A program made the translations under genes and the position numbers. From Quadrisphaera sp. (GTDB taxonomy: Bacteria > Actinomycetota > Actinomycetes > Actinomycetales > Quadrisphaeraceae): a stretch of DNA of 6,543 bases. The notes beneath the pieces were generated by a model. That model was not told the DNA's origin, did not search any database, and was given only the letters and a program-made list of their open reading frames with translations. The stretch is taken from positions 1 through 6,543 of the forward strand of contig JARIBR010000095.1 in the NCBI GenBank assembly GCA_029258695.1. Reading direction: 5' to 3'. Shown here in pieces: positions 1 through 5,527 of this stretch; position 1 is the stretch's first letter; each line of letters begins with the position of its first letter.

Positions 1-8
1 GGGTGCAC

Positions 9-82
9 GGGCCTGTAGCTCAGTCGGTTAGAGCGCTTCCCTGATAAGGAAGAGGTCGGAGGTTCAAGTCCTCCTAGGCCCA
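9..82 (+). tRNA. tRNA-Ile (anticodon GAT)
   Basis: A complete cloverleaf is visible. The acceptor stem is GGGCCTG (9-15) against TAGGCCC (75-81), with one G-U pair and discriminator A82. The anticodon stem CTTCC/GGAAG encloses loop CTGATAA with anticodon GAT at 43-45. The T arm is GGAGG-TTCAAGT-CCTCC. It decodes AUC/AUU isoleucine codons. Only CC (83-84) of the CCA tail is encoded and G follows, so the terminal A must be added by tRNA nucleotidyltransferase. tRNA-Ala follows after 8 nt, so the two are almost certainly co-transcribed. The promoter lies left of the window. Confidence 0.97.
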
Positions 83-90
83 CCGTGCTC

Positions 91-163
91 GGGGGCGTGG
101 CGCAATTGGTAGCGCACCTGCTTTGCAAGCAGGGGGTTAGGGGTTCGAGTCCCCTCGTCTCCA
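91..163 (+). tRNA. tRNA-Ala (anticodon TGC)
   Basis: A complete cloverleaf is visible. The acceptor stem is GGGGGCG (91-97) against CGTCTCC (156-162), with two G-U pairs and discriminator A163. The anticodon stem CCTGC/GCAGG encloses loop TTTGCAA with anticodon TGC at 124-126. The T arm is AGGGG-TTCGAGT-CCCCT. ACC is followed by C, so the CCA end is not fully encoded. The Ile-Ala tRNA pair is a conserved marker of the region to the right of gyrA in Actinobacteria. Transcription probably ends at the hairpin at 213-259. Confidence 0.97.
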
Positions 164-212
164 CCCACGCTCTCCTCGATCCACCTGCCACGAGGGATGC
201 CCGTCACCACCA

Positions 213-259
213 GCGACGACGAAGGCCCCGGTCCAGCGGACCGGGGCCTTCGTCGTCGC
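213..259. terminator. Bidirectional hairpin terminator between tRNA-Ala and the minus-strand gene
   Basis: A perfect inverted repeat has arms 213-234 and 238-259: 22 paired bases around a 3-nt loop (AGC). No clear T-tract follows on either strand, which is common for actinobacterial terminators. It lies 49 nt after tRNA-Ala and 13 nt beyond the stop codon of the convergent gene that ends at 273, so it can close both units. The arms include GAAGGCCCCGGTCC and its complement. A role in transcript end protection is also possible, but termination is the simplest reading. Confidence 0.85.
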
Positions 260-272
260 GTCAGCGCGTGGT

Positions 273-1637
273 TCAGCTGTTCGCAGTACCCGACTTCTTG
301 TCGGAGACAGGCTTCCCCGTGCTCTCCTCGGCCGGCGAGGTCGCACCGGAGGGCTTGGCGTCGCCGGGCTTGGTGCCCGCGCCACCGGCCTGACGGCCGG
401 AGTCACCCTGCGCGGACGACGTCGAGGGCTTCCCGTAGGTGGGGTCCTCCCCCTCGTCCTCCGGAGCGGGACGGACGACCGTCTCGGTGACCTCGGAGGC
501 CATGCCGGAGGCCTCGATGTCGCGAGCCCTGGCCGCCTCGGGATCCGCCGCGCGGCTCTGCTCCGGGGAGGTGGAGCCGGCGGCCTTCGGCGGGTTGGTG
601 CGCGGGGGCACCACGGACTGCTCGGAGCTGCCCGTCCTCGAGGCGGGGTTGGTCTGGCCGCCGCCCGACGCCGCCTCGGGCCCGGAGGGCCCGTCGCTGC
701 GGCTGGCCGAGGGGCGCGGCGTGCTCGCGACGTGCTTGCCGCTCTCGTCCGGGGGTGCGGTCTTGCCGTCCGGGGCTGGGGTGTCGACGTCCGAGGAGGA
801 CGCGGCGACCCCGCCGGAGCCGATCCCGCTGCCGCGGTTCGGGTGCGACAGGCGGTTCTGGTCGCCGCCGGTCGCCGGGACCCACGGGTCGCTCGGGGTC
901 CGGCTCTTCCACACCGCGTAGCCGGCTGCCGAGGCGGCGCCGACGACGGCGCTGACGAGGAGGAAGGTCTTGAGGCCTGACCGGCGCTGCTGGACCTCGA
1001 CCTTGCCGCGCAGGGCGACCGCCTTGCCCTTGCCGGCGCCCTTGGCCTTCTTGCCGGTCTTCTGCGCCTCCTTGGCGGCGTCGGCGGTGGAGGACAGGAA
1101 GCCCTGCTTCGCCGAGGCCGTCGCGTCGGTGGCGTCCGCGACCTTGTCCGACGCCGCGGCGGCCGCGGCAGAGACGCTGGCGACCAGGCGGGGCAGGACG
1201 TCGTCGACGATCTTGTCGCGCGCGTGGTCGACCTTCGGCGCGAGGTTCGAGGCGGCCTGCTCCACCTTCGGCGCTGCCGCTTCGACGCTGCGGCCGTAGG
1301 CCTGGGTGAGCTGGGCCCGCGACATCTCCCCTGCCTCGGCGAGGCGCGGCGCCGCCCAGTCGCGGGCGGCGATGGCCGAGGCCGTGGCGTCGGAGGTCAC
1401 CTTCGACAGCGCCGGGGCGCCGCGGTCCTTCCACTGGTCGGCAGCCTGGGACCCCAGCGCCGAGCTGCGTGCCCTCACCTCGTCGGCGAGGTGCGAGGCC
1501 TGGGCGCTGGCGCGCTTCCCGGCGTGCTGGGCGCCGGCTGCCAGGGCCACGGGGGCCGCTGCTGCAGCGCCCCGGGCACCGTGCTTGGCCAGGGCCTTCT
1601 TCGTCTTGCGCTTCGAACGACGGCTGATGACCGACAC
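273..1637 (-). CDS. Ala/Lys-rich single-pass membrane protein, DUF5324-like, in the cwsA position
   Basis: This is a 454-residue protein of unassigned function. Residues 1-20 are strongly basic (RRSKRKTKK). Residues 20-215 are Ala-rich and predicted to be largely helical, with Lys/Arg/Glu spacing suggestive of amphipathic helices. One membrane segment lies at about 223-243, followed by YAVWKSRTPSDPW. Residues 255-454 are Ser/Pro/Gly/Thr-rich low complexity and probably disordered. The basic side before the membrane segment predicts a cytoplasmic N-terminus and an extracellular tail. The GTG start has AGGAGG (1642-1647 on the minus strand) 4 nt upstream. The membrane segment plus DPW motif recalls actinobacterial DUF5324 proteins found near this locus; that match is from memory. 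In M. tuberculosis the same place and orientation, between alaT and ppiA, is held by Rv0008c (CwsA), a membrane partner of CrgA and Wag31. Shared position does not prove shared function. No sortase signal is seen at the C-terminus. Confidence 0.85.
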   Translation of the reverse strand: MSVISRRSKRKTKKALAKHGARGAAAAAPVALAAGAQHAGKRASAQASHLADEVRARSSALGSQAADQWKDRGAPALSKVTSDATASAIAARDWAAPRLAEAGEMSRAQLTQAYGRSVEAAAPKVEQAASNLAPKVDHARDKIVDDVLPRLVASVSAAAAAASDKVADATDATASAKQGFLSSTADAAKEAQKTGKKAKGAGKGKAVALRGKVEVQQRRSGLKTFLLVSAVVGAASAAGYAVWKSRTPSDPWVPATGGDQNRLSHPNRGSGIGSGGVAASSSDVDTPAPDGKTAPPDESGKHVASTPRPSASRSDGPSGPEAASGGGQTNPASRTGSSEQSVVPPRTNPPKAAGSTSPEQSRAADPEAARARDIEASGMASEVTETVVRPAPEDEGEDPTYGKPSTSSAQGDSGRQAGGAGTKPGDAKPSGATSPAEESTGKPVSDKKSGTANS

Positions 1638-1812
1638 TCGTCCTCCTCACGGGCAGCGGGTCGCGCTGCCTCCTCGGTCACGGCGCACCACGCGGTGCTG
1701 GCTCCTACCATCATGCCGCGCAGCGGGACTCGCCGGCTACCCACCCGCCCCGGACGGTCCCTGGCGGGGCGCTCGATCACGTCCTCCGCACGCGGGGTGG
1801 GAGGATGGCGTC
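1638..1812. promoter_or_regulatory. Divergent promoter region between the DUF5324-like gene and ppiA
   Basis: This is 175 nt between two divergent start codons. On the plus strand TACCAT at 1706-1711 fits the actinobacterial -10 consensus TANNNT. Just upstream lies a small dyad, GCACC-acgc-GGTGC (1685-1698), placed where a regulator could overlap the -35 zone. No convincing TTGACA-like -35 was found. The minus-strand ribosome binding site AGGAGG is at 1642-1647. The promoter call is an inference from spacing and a short motif. Confidence 0.35.
1795..1812 (+). promoter_or_regulatory. Leader of ppiA: Shine-Dalgarno and possible leaderless -10
   Basis: GGGAGG at 1799-1804 lies 8 nt before the ATG at 1813, a good ribosome binding site that settles this start. 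The same 18 bases (GGGTGGGANNATGGCGTC pattern) occur directly before the trpG start at 5996. GAGGAT (1801-1806) followed by six bases and then ATG also fits the geometry of a leaderless -10 element (A2 and T6 of TANNNT are kept). The two readings cannot be separated from sequence alone. Confidence 0.5.
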
Positions 1813-2331
1813 ATGGAAGCAACGCTGCACACGAACCACGGCGACGTCCGCGTCACCCTCTTCGAGCACCAGGCGCCGAAGACCGTCGAGAACTTCCGCG
1901 GGCTGGCCACCGGGGAGAAGGAGTGGACCGACCCGAAGACCGGTGAGGCGTCCACGAAGCCCTTCTTCGACGGCCTCACCTTCCACCGCATCATCCCGGG
2001 CTTCATGGTCCAGGGCGGCGACCCGGTGGGCAACGGCACCGGTGGTCCCGGCTACGAGTTCGACGACGAGATCCACCCCGAGCTCACCTTCGAGGAGCCC
2101 TACAGGCTGGCGATGGCCAACGCGGGCAAGCGCGGGGGGAAGGGCACCAACGGCTCGCAGTTCTTCATCACCGTCGGGGCCACCCCGTGGCTGCACGGCA
2201 AGCACACGATCTTCGGGGAGGTGGCTGACGCGGAGAGCAAGAAGGTCGTCGACGCCATCGCCGCGGTGCCCACCGGCGCCCAGGACAAGCCGAAGGACGC
2301 CGTGGTCATCGAGTCGGTGGAGATCGGCTGA
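1813..2331 (+). CDS. ppiA: Cyclophilin-type peptidyl-prolyl cis-trans isomerase
   Basis: A 172-residue single-domain cyclophilin that catalyses cis-trans isomerisation of X-Pro peptide bonds during protein folding. There is no signal peptide, so it is cytosolic. The active-site residues known from human CypA are all present: R59 in FHRIIPGFMVQGGD, then F64, M65 and Q67; the ANAG segment at 102-105; F118 in NGSQFFIT; W126, L127 and H131 in WLHGKHTIFG. Length is normal for bacterial cyclophilins of this clade, including the actinobacterial insert with TGEKEWTDPKTGE around 33-45. The ATG at 1813 has GGGAGG 8 nt upstream; an earlier ATG at 1805 is in another frame. It occupies the ppiA (Rv0009) position. 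The stop codon abuts the rhomboid reading frame, so the two are likely co-transcribed. Confidence 0.96.
   Translation: MEATLHTNHGDVRVTLFEHQAPKTVENFRGLATGEKEWTDPKTGEASTKPFFDGLTFHRIIPGFMVQGGDPVGNGTGGPGYEFDDEIHPELTFEEPYRLAMANAGKRGGKGTNGSQFFITVGATPWLHGKHTIFGEVADAESKKVVDAIAAVPTGAQDKPKDAVVIESVEIG
2316..2330 (+). promoter_or_regulatory. Probable Shine-Dalgarno and CTG start of the rhomboid gene
   Basis: GGTGGAG at 2316-2322 is followed by 5 nt and then CTG at 2328-2330. This CTG overlaps the TGA stop of the isomerase gene (CTGA), in the manner of ATGA/GTGA coupling, and opens the rhomboid frame with SAPEPPEAG and a further 11 residues before the V-C-P-R-H of the GTG at 2388. That GTG has no purine-rich sequence in front of it. 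Confidence 0.5.
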
Positions 2332-2387
2332 GCGCGCCCGAGCCCCCCGAGGCCGGAGCCGCGCCGGGCTCTGCCCCGGCGCCGCCG

Positions 2388-3233
2388 GTGTGCCCGCGCC
2401 ACCCCGAGCGCGAGTCGTACGTCCGCTGCCAGCGCTGCGGGCGTCCGACCTGCGCGCAGTGCCAGCGCGAGGCGCCCGTCGGTGTGCAGTGCGTCGACTG
2501 CGTCGCGGCCGGCGCCGCCGCGACGCCGGTCCGGCGCACCGTCTTCGGGGGACGGGCCGCCGACGGGCGGCCGGTGATCACGCTGACGATCATCGGGGTC
2601 TGCGTCGTGGCCTACCTGCTGCAGCTCGTGGTGGGGCGCGGCCTCACGAACGACCTGCTGTTCTACCCCCCGCTCGGCGGGGTGGAGCCCTGGCGCTTCC
2701 TCACGGCGGCGTTCCTCCATGCTCCGAGCAGCTTCCTGCACATCGCGCTGAACATGTACGTCCTCTACCTCACCGGACCCTCGCTCGAGGCGGCGCTGGG
2801 GCGCGTGCGGTTCGCGGCGCTCTACCTCGTCGCGGCGTTCGGCGGCTCGGTCGGCTACCTGCTGCTCTGGAACCCCACGCTCCCGGGGACGGTGGGTGCG
2901 TCCGGAGCGGTCTTCGGGCTCTTCGGCGCGCTCCTGGTGCTCCAGCGCCGGCTGCGGCTCGACCTGCGCCAGACGCTGGTCATCGTCGGGATCAACGCCG
3001 CCCTGGGGTTCTTCGTCCCCGGCATCGCCTGGCAGGCCCACCTGGGCGGCTTCGTCGTCGGCGCCGCCGTGGGCGCGGTGATGATGTTCGCCCCGAGGCC
3101 GCAGGACGCTCGCGACCGCGCGGGAGCGGTGCGCCGGACCGCCGTCCAGGCTGGTGGCACGGTGCTCGTGGTGGCCGTGCTGGTGGTCGTCTCGCTGCTC
3201 TGGCTGGGAGCCCGAGGACTGCTCTTGATCTGA
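2388..3233 (+). CDS. Rhomboid family intramembrane serine protease with N-terminal Cys-rich domain
   Basis: A polytopic membrane protease that cleaves substrates inside the bilayer. Given from the GTG at 2388 it has 281 residues; a CTG at 2328 would add 20 and is better supported by its ribosome binding site. Residues 2-38 form a B-box-like zinc-finger pattern (C2-x2-H5, C14-x2-C17, C22-x2-C25, C35-x2-C38). Membrane segments run at about 63-83, 104-130, 141-161, 170-186, 196-213, 216-236 and 257-275. The catalytic dyad is S172 in GASGAVFG and H218 in WQAHLGG; H118 and N122 in HIALN match the oxyanion-hole residues of GlpG. The extra C-terminal helix after the six-helix core follows a basic linker. 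All key residues are present, so it should be active. Its substrates are unknown. It ends convergent with crgA. Confidence 0.93.
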   Translation: MCPRHPERESYVRCQRCGRPTCAQCQREAPVGVQCVDCVAAGAAATPVRRTVFGGRAADGRPVITLTIIGVCVVAYLLQLVVGRGLTNDLLFYPPLGGVEPWRFLTAAFLHAPSSFLHIALNMYVLYLTGPSLEAALGRVRFAALYLVAAFGGSVGYLLLWNPTLPGTVGASGAVFGLFGALLVLQRRLRLDLRQTLVIVGINAALGFFVPGIAWQAHLGGFVVGAAVGAVMMFAPRPQDARDRAGAVRRTAVQAGGTVLVVAVLVVVSLLWLGARGLLLI

Positions 3234-3277
3234 CCGGCGCGACGGTGGAGAGCGATCACGTCACCCTCCGGATTCAG

Positions 3278-3321
3278 TCACCCACAGACTCGTCCACAGT
3301 GTGGACAACGTCTGGGGACAG
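3278..3321. other. Cluster of DnaA-box-like 9-mers
   Basis: TGTGGACAA at 3300-3308 is the exact complement of TTGTCCACA, the preferred DnaA box of Streptomyces and related Actinobacteria. TCGTCCACA at 3290-3298 differs at one position that is known to vary. TCACCCACA (3278-3286) and TGGGGACAG (3313-3321, reverse orientation) are weaker. Start-to-start spacings are 12, 10 and 13 nt, about one helical turn each. The block is probably near oriC, so DnaA binding is plausible. The same bases form a hairpin, which is the competing explanation. Confidence 0.45.
3281..3317. terminator. Imperfect hairpin between convergent rhomboid and crgA genes
   Basis: Arms CCC-CAGAC-GTCCAC (3281-3297) and GTGGAC-GTCTG-GGG (3301-3317) pair through 14 base pairs, interrupted by a single-A bulge (3284) and a 2-by-3-nt internal loop (TC/AAC), around loop AGT. 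It sits 48 nt past the rhomboid stop and 23 nt past the crgA stop. A bidirectional terminator without a T-tract is the ordinary reading. Confidence 0.5.
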
Positions 3322-3339
3322 CCGTTCGACGCGGGGTGC

Positions 3340-3711
3340 TCAGCGCCAGCGCGTGGTCATGGCGAACCCCACGATGATGAGGGTGAACCCGACGGCGAGG
3401 TTCCAGCTGCCGATCGAGGGGATCGGCCACGCCTGTGCCCCGCTGAGGTAGAAGATGACGATCCAGAGCAGCCCGGCGATCATCAGCGCGAGCATGGTCG
3501 GCACCCACCAGCGCGGCGTCGGCGGCACGCCGTCGGCGCTGGCGAGCGACAACCCCGTGCGGCCAGAACCCTGACCCGGCACCGGGTTCAGCCCTTCTGA
3601 GCTCACGGAGGGCTCCCGACGCGGCGAGGTGCCTGACGACGCGGCCGGCGCCTGGTTCGCGCCGCGCGCGACCGCGGCCCGTCGGGACGGGTGGCGCTTC
3701 GAGACGGGCAC
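3340..3711 (-). CDS. crgA: Cell division protein CrgA
   Basis: A small two-pass membrane protein of the actinobacterial divisome; in Streptomyces it restrains FtsZ-ring formation and in mycobacteria it binds FtsZ, FtsI and FtsQ. From the GTG at 3711 it has 123 residues. The start VPVSKRHPSRR resembles the family opening MPxSKxRKK. Membrane helices lie at about 70-89 (PTMLALMIAGLLWIVIFYL) and 105-119, joined by the family loop WPIPSIGSWN (95-104); it ends in TRWR as expected. The Ser/Pro/Gly-rich linker at about 15-65 makes it longer than the usual 80-95 residues. GGAGG lies 4 nt before this GTG. An ATG at 3810 would add 33 Arg-rich residues; that extension has strong G/C third-position bias but no ribosome binding site. 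The gene stands divergent from the DUF881 gene, as Rv0011c and Rv0012 do. Confidence 0.93.
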   Translation of the reverse strand: MPVSKRHPSRRAAVARGANQAPAASSGTSPRREPSVSSEGLNPVPGQGSGRTGLSLASADGVPPTPRWWVPTMLALMIAGLLWIVIFYLSGAQAWPIPSIGSWNLAVGFTLIIVGFAMTTRWR

Positions 3712-3757
3712 GGGACCTCCAGGGCGGTCGGCGGGGCGGGTCTTCCACGGCGCGCGG

Positions 3758-3781
3758 GTCACGACGCGGATCACGACGCGG
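3758..3781. repeat. 12-bp tandem repeat inside the possible crgA 5' extension
   Basis: GTCACGACGCGG (3758-3769) is followed at once by ATCACGACGCGG (3770-3781), 11 of 12 bases identical. On the minus strand it reads in phase with the extended crgA frame and would encode RVVI and RVVT. If the short crgA start is used, the repeat lies in the crgA leader and could be a binding site or a chance duplication. Confidence 0.7.
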
Positions 3782-3811
3782 GAGGAGAGCAGCCGCTGGC
3801 GCCGCGACATC

Positions 3812-3850
3812 GCCTAGCGTAGCGGTCGGGGACCGGCGCGGGAGGCCTCC
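3812..3850. promoter_or_regulatory. Divergent crgA / DUF881 promoter zone and DUF881 ribosome binding site
   Basis: CTAGCGTAG at 3814-3822 offers a TANNNT -10 on each strand: TAGCGT (3815-3820, plus) and TACGCT (3816-3821, minus). The minus one ends 5 nt before the ATG at 3810, which would make that start leaderless. The plus one would give a leader of about 25 nt that contains GGGAGG (3840-3845), 5 nt before the GTG at 3851. No -35 element was recognised for either direction. The -10 calls are inference; the ribosome binding site is clear. Confidence 0.4.
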
Positions 3851-4696
3851 GTGAGCGGCACGGCGCCCGGCTCGCGGCTGGCGTCGCGCCCGCCGACAGG
3901 GGTCCCGGTCGCGGCGGACGAGCCCATGACGAGCACAGGAGGAGGACCGGTGGACGAGCCCGAGCAGCCAGCGGCCGGGGGAGGTCGACGCCCGCGCGGC
4001 GTCGCGGCCCTCGGGACGCTGGTGGCGTTCGCGCTCGCGGGGGCGCTGTTCGCCACCTCCGCGCGCACCGCGGACGGCGACCAGCTGCGAGCGGACGCCG
4101 CTGACCTGCCGACGCTGGTGGCCCACCAGGAGGAGCGGGTGACGTCGCGGACCGCCGAGGTCGAGGAGCTGCGCCAGCAGGTCGACGCGCTCTCCACGCG
4201 CGACGGGGACCCCGTGGCCGCGTCGCTCACCGCGCGCGCGGACGACCTCGGTGCCCGGGCCGCCGTCGCCGGCGCGCAGGGGGAGGGGGTCAGCGTGGTC
4301 CTCGACGACGCGCCTGCCGGGACCGTCGTGGACGTGGACCCCGATCTGCTGCTCGTGCACCAGGAGGATCTGCAGGCCGTGGTCAACGCCCTGTGGGCCG
4401 GAGGAGCGAGCGCCGTCTCCCTCATGGACCAGCCGCTCATCGCGACGTCGGCGGTGCGCTGCGTCGGCAGCACCCTGCGGCTGCAGGGGCGGCTGTACGC
4501 CCCGCCCTACCAGGTGCGGGCGGTGGGTGATCCGGCGGCGCTGACGGCGGCCCTGGAGACCGACCCGCGCGTGCAGGAGTACCTCGCGTTCCAGTCCCTC
4601 GGCCTGGGGTGGGAGCTCACCGCTGAGCCGTCGGTGACCGTGCCGGCCTGGGAGGGGCCTCTGGAGCTGCGCTGGGCCAGCGCGTCGACGGCGTGA
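3851..4696 (+). CDS. DUF881 family membrane-anchored protein
   Basis: A 281-residue protein of the DUF881 family; its biochemical role is unknown. After an Ala/Pro-rich N-terminus and a basic RRPR, one membrane helix spans about 50-72. A probable coiled coil follows at 78-116 (QLRADAADLPTLVAHQEERV and onward). The DUF881 core then gives GVSVVLDDAP (146-155), VHQEDLQAVVNALWAGGA (169-186) and TSAVRCVGSTLRLQGR (199-214), then YAPPYQVRAVGD. The fold is predicted to be outside the membrane. The GTG at 3851 has GGGAGG 5 nt upstream. A second GTG at 3950 has AGGAGGAGG (3937-3945) 4 nt upstream and would remove 33 residues without touching the helix. The stop overlaps the sortase start (GTGA). It holds the Rv0012 position beside crgA, which suggests an envelope or division role but does not show one. 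Confidence 0.92.
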   Translation: MSGTAPGSRLASRPPTGVPVAADEPMTSTGGGPVDEPEQPAAGGGRRPRGVAALGTLVAFALAGALFATSARTADGDQLRADAADLPTLVAHQEERVTSRTAEVEELRQQVDALSTRDGDPVAASLTARADDLGARAAVAGAQGEGVSVVLDDAPAGTVVDVDPDLLLVHQEDLQAVVNALWAGGASAVSLMDQPLIATSAVRCVGSTLRLQGRLYAPPYQVRAVGDPAALTAALETDPRVQEYLAFQSLGLGWELTAEPSVTVPAWEGPLELRWASASTA

Positions 4697-5520
4697 GGCG
4701 CGCGCCCACGCGGCTCTCGGTGCTCGGCGAGCTCCTCCTCAGCGCGGGCGCGGTGGTGCTGCTCTTCGTGGTCTGGCAGCTGGTGTGGACCGACGTCGTC
4801 GCCGGGGCGACGGCCCGGGAGAGGACTGCGGCGGCCGCGGACCGCTTCGCCGCCGCGGCGGCCGAGCGCGAGCGCGTGCCCGGGGACGTGCCCGGGGACG
4901 TGCCCGGGGACGAGCCCGGGGACGGGCCTGAGGACGGGCAGCGCCGGGACGCCGCGGGCAGCCTCGACGGCGCGGTCGCCTCGGGGCAGGCTGCGGCCTC
5001 CTCACCCGTCGCCGTCCCTGAGCCGGGCAGCACCTTTGCGCTGGTCCACGTTCCCCGGTTCGGGTCCGGGTGGTCGGTGGCCGCCGCCGAGGGGACCGAT
5101 CGCGGAGTCCTCGACCAGGGAGTCCTCGGTCACTACCGCGCCACCTCGCTGCCGGGGCTGCCGGGATCGCAGGGCAACGTCGCCCTCGCGGGTCACCGCA
5201 CCACCTACGGGGCACCGCTCGCCCGGATCGACGAGCTGGTCGCCGGTGACCCGATCGTCGTCGAGACCGTCTCGGGGTGGTCCACCTACCGGGTGAGCGG
5301 GAACGAGGTGGTCACGCCGGACCGGGTCGACGTCATCGCTCCCGTGCCCGGTCAGCCCGGGGCCACCCCCACGAGGAGCGTGCTGACGCTCACGGCGTGC
5401 CACCCCCGGTACTCCGCCCGGCTGCGCTGGGTGGTGCACGCCGAGCTGGTCGACGAGCGGGCACGGGAGCAGGGGCCGCCCGCCGTGCTGGCCGACCCGC
5501 CGCTCGAGCGCGCGGCCTGA
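4693..5520 (+). CDS. srtE: Class E sortase
   Basis: A cysteine transpeptidase that joins surface proteins carrying a C-terminal sorting signal (LAXTG type for this class) to the cell wall. It has 275 residues: a membrane anchor at about 14-32, a linker with VPGD repeats (62-81) and a sortase domain from about 113. The catalytic triad is H168 in ALAGHRTTYGAPL, C236 in TLTACHP and R245 nine residues later (RLRWVV). The catalytic Cys motif is TLTAC, where Streptomyces enzymes more often show TLTTC. The GTG start overlaps the DUF881 stop by 4 nt, so translation is probably coupled; no stronger start is near. It is followed closely by a 51-residue membrane protein. No protein with an obvious sorting signal is encoded in the window, so its substrates lie elsewhere. 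Confidence 0.95.
   Translation: MRRAPTRLSVLGELLLSAGAVVLLFVVWQLVWTDVVAGATARERTAAAADRFAAAAAERERVPGDVPGDVPGDEPGDGPEDGQRRDAAGSLDGAVASGQAAASSPVAVPEPGSTFALVHVPRFGSGWSVAAAEGTDRGVLDQGVLGHYRATSLPGLPGSQGNVALAGHRTTYGAPLARIDELVAGDPIVVETVSGWSTYRVSGNEVVTPDRVDVIAPVPGQPGATPTRSVLTLTACHPRYSARLRWVVHAELVDERAREQGPPAVLADPPLERAA
4876..4935 (+). repeat. In-frame 12-bp tandem repeat in the sortase linker (VPGD units)
   Basis: Three identical units GTGCCCGGGGAC (4876-4887, 4888-4899, 4900-4911) are followed by GAGCCCGGGGAC (4912-4923) and a degenerate GGGCCTGAGGAC (4924-4935). They encode VPGD three times, then EPGD and GPED. Because 12 is a multiple of 3, gain or loss of units keeps the frame and changes only the linker length between membrane anchor and catalytic domain. 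Confidence 0.95.
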
Positions 5521-5527
5521 GGGCGGC

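Noticed and set aside
164..272. A DLW-39-type small protein gene, often found after tRNA-Ala
   Set aside because: No short frame with the expected membrane segment and DLW motif is present on either strand; the space holds the terminator hairpin. A distant likeness (membrane helix then DPW) inside the DUF5324-like protein is too weak to claim homology.
85..393. A plus-strand frame starting just after tRNA-Ile
   Set aside because: It runs through the whole tRNA-Ala gene and the terminator hairpin, so it cannot be a real gene.
403..1650. A long open frame on the minus strand overlapping the DUF5324-like gene
   Set aside because: It is the +1 shadow of the gene at 273-1637: Arg/Pro/Gly-rich translation, no ribosome binding site matched to it and no family motif. 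Very high G+C keeps alternative frames open.
3292..3306. GTCCAC-AGT-GTGGAC read as a simple operator
   Set aside because: It lies between convergent gene ends with no promoter nearby; terminator or DnaA-box readings fit better.
1805..3451. A 548-codon plus-strand frame through ppiA and the rhomboid gene
   Set aside because: The translation is Arg/Ser/Ala/Pro-rich noise, while the other frames carry complete cyclophilin and rhomboid active sites.
3278..4360. A 360-codon minus-strand frame opposite the DUF881 gene and crgA
   Set aside because: It overlaps crgA in another frame and has an Arg-rich composition typical of antisense shadows.
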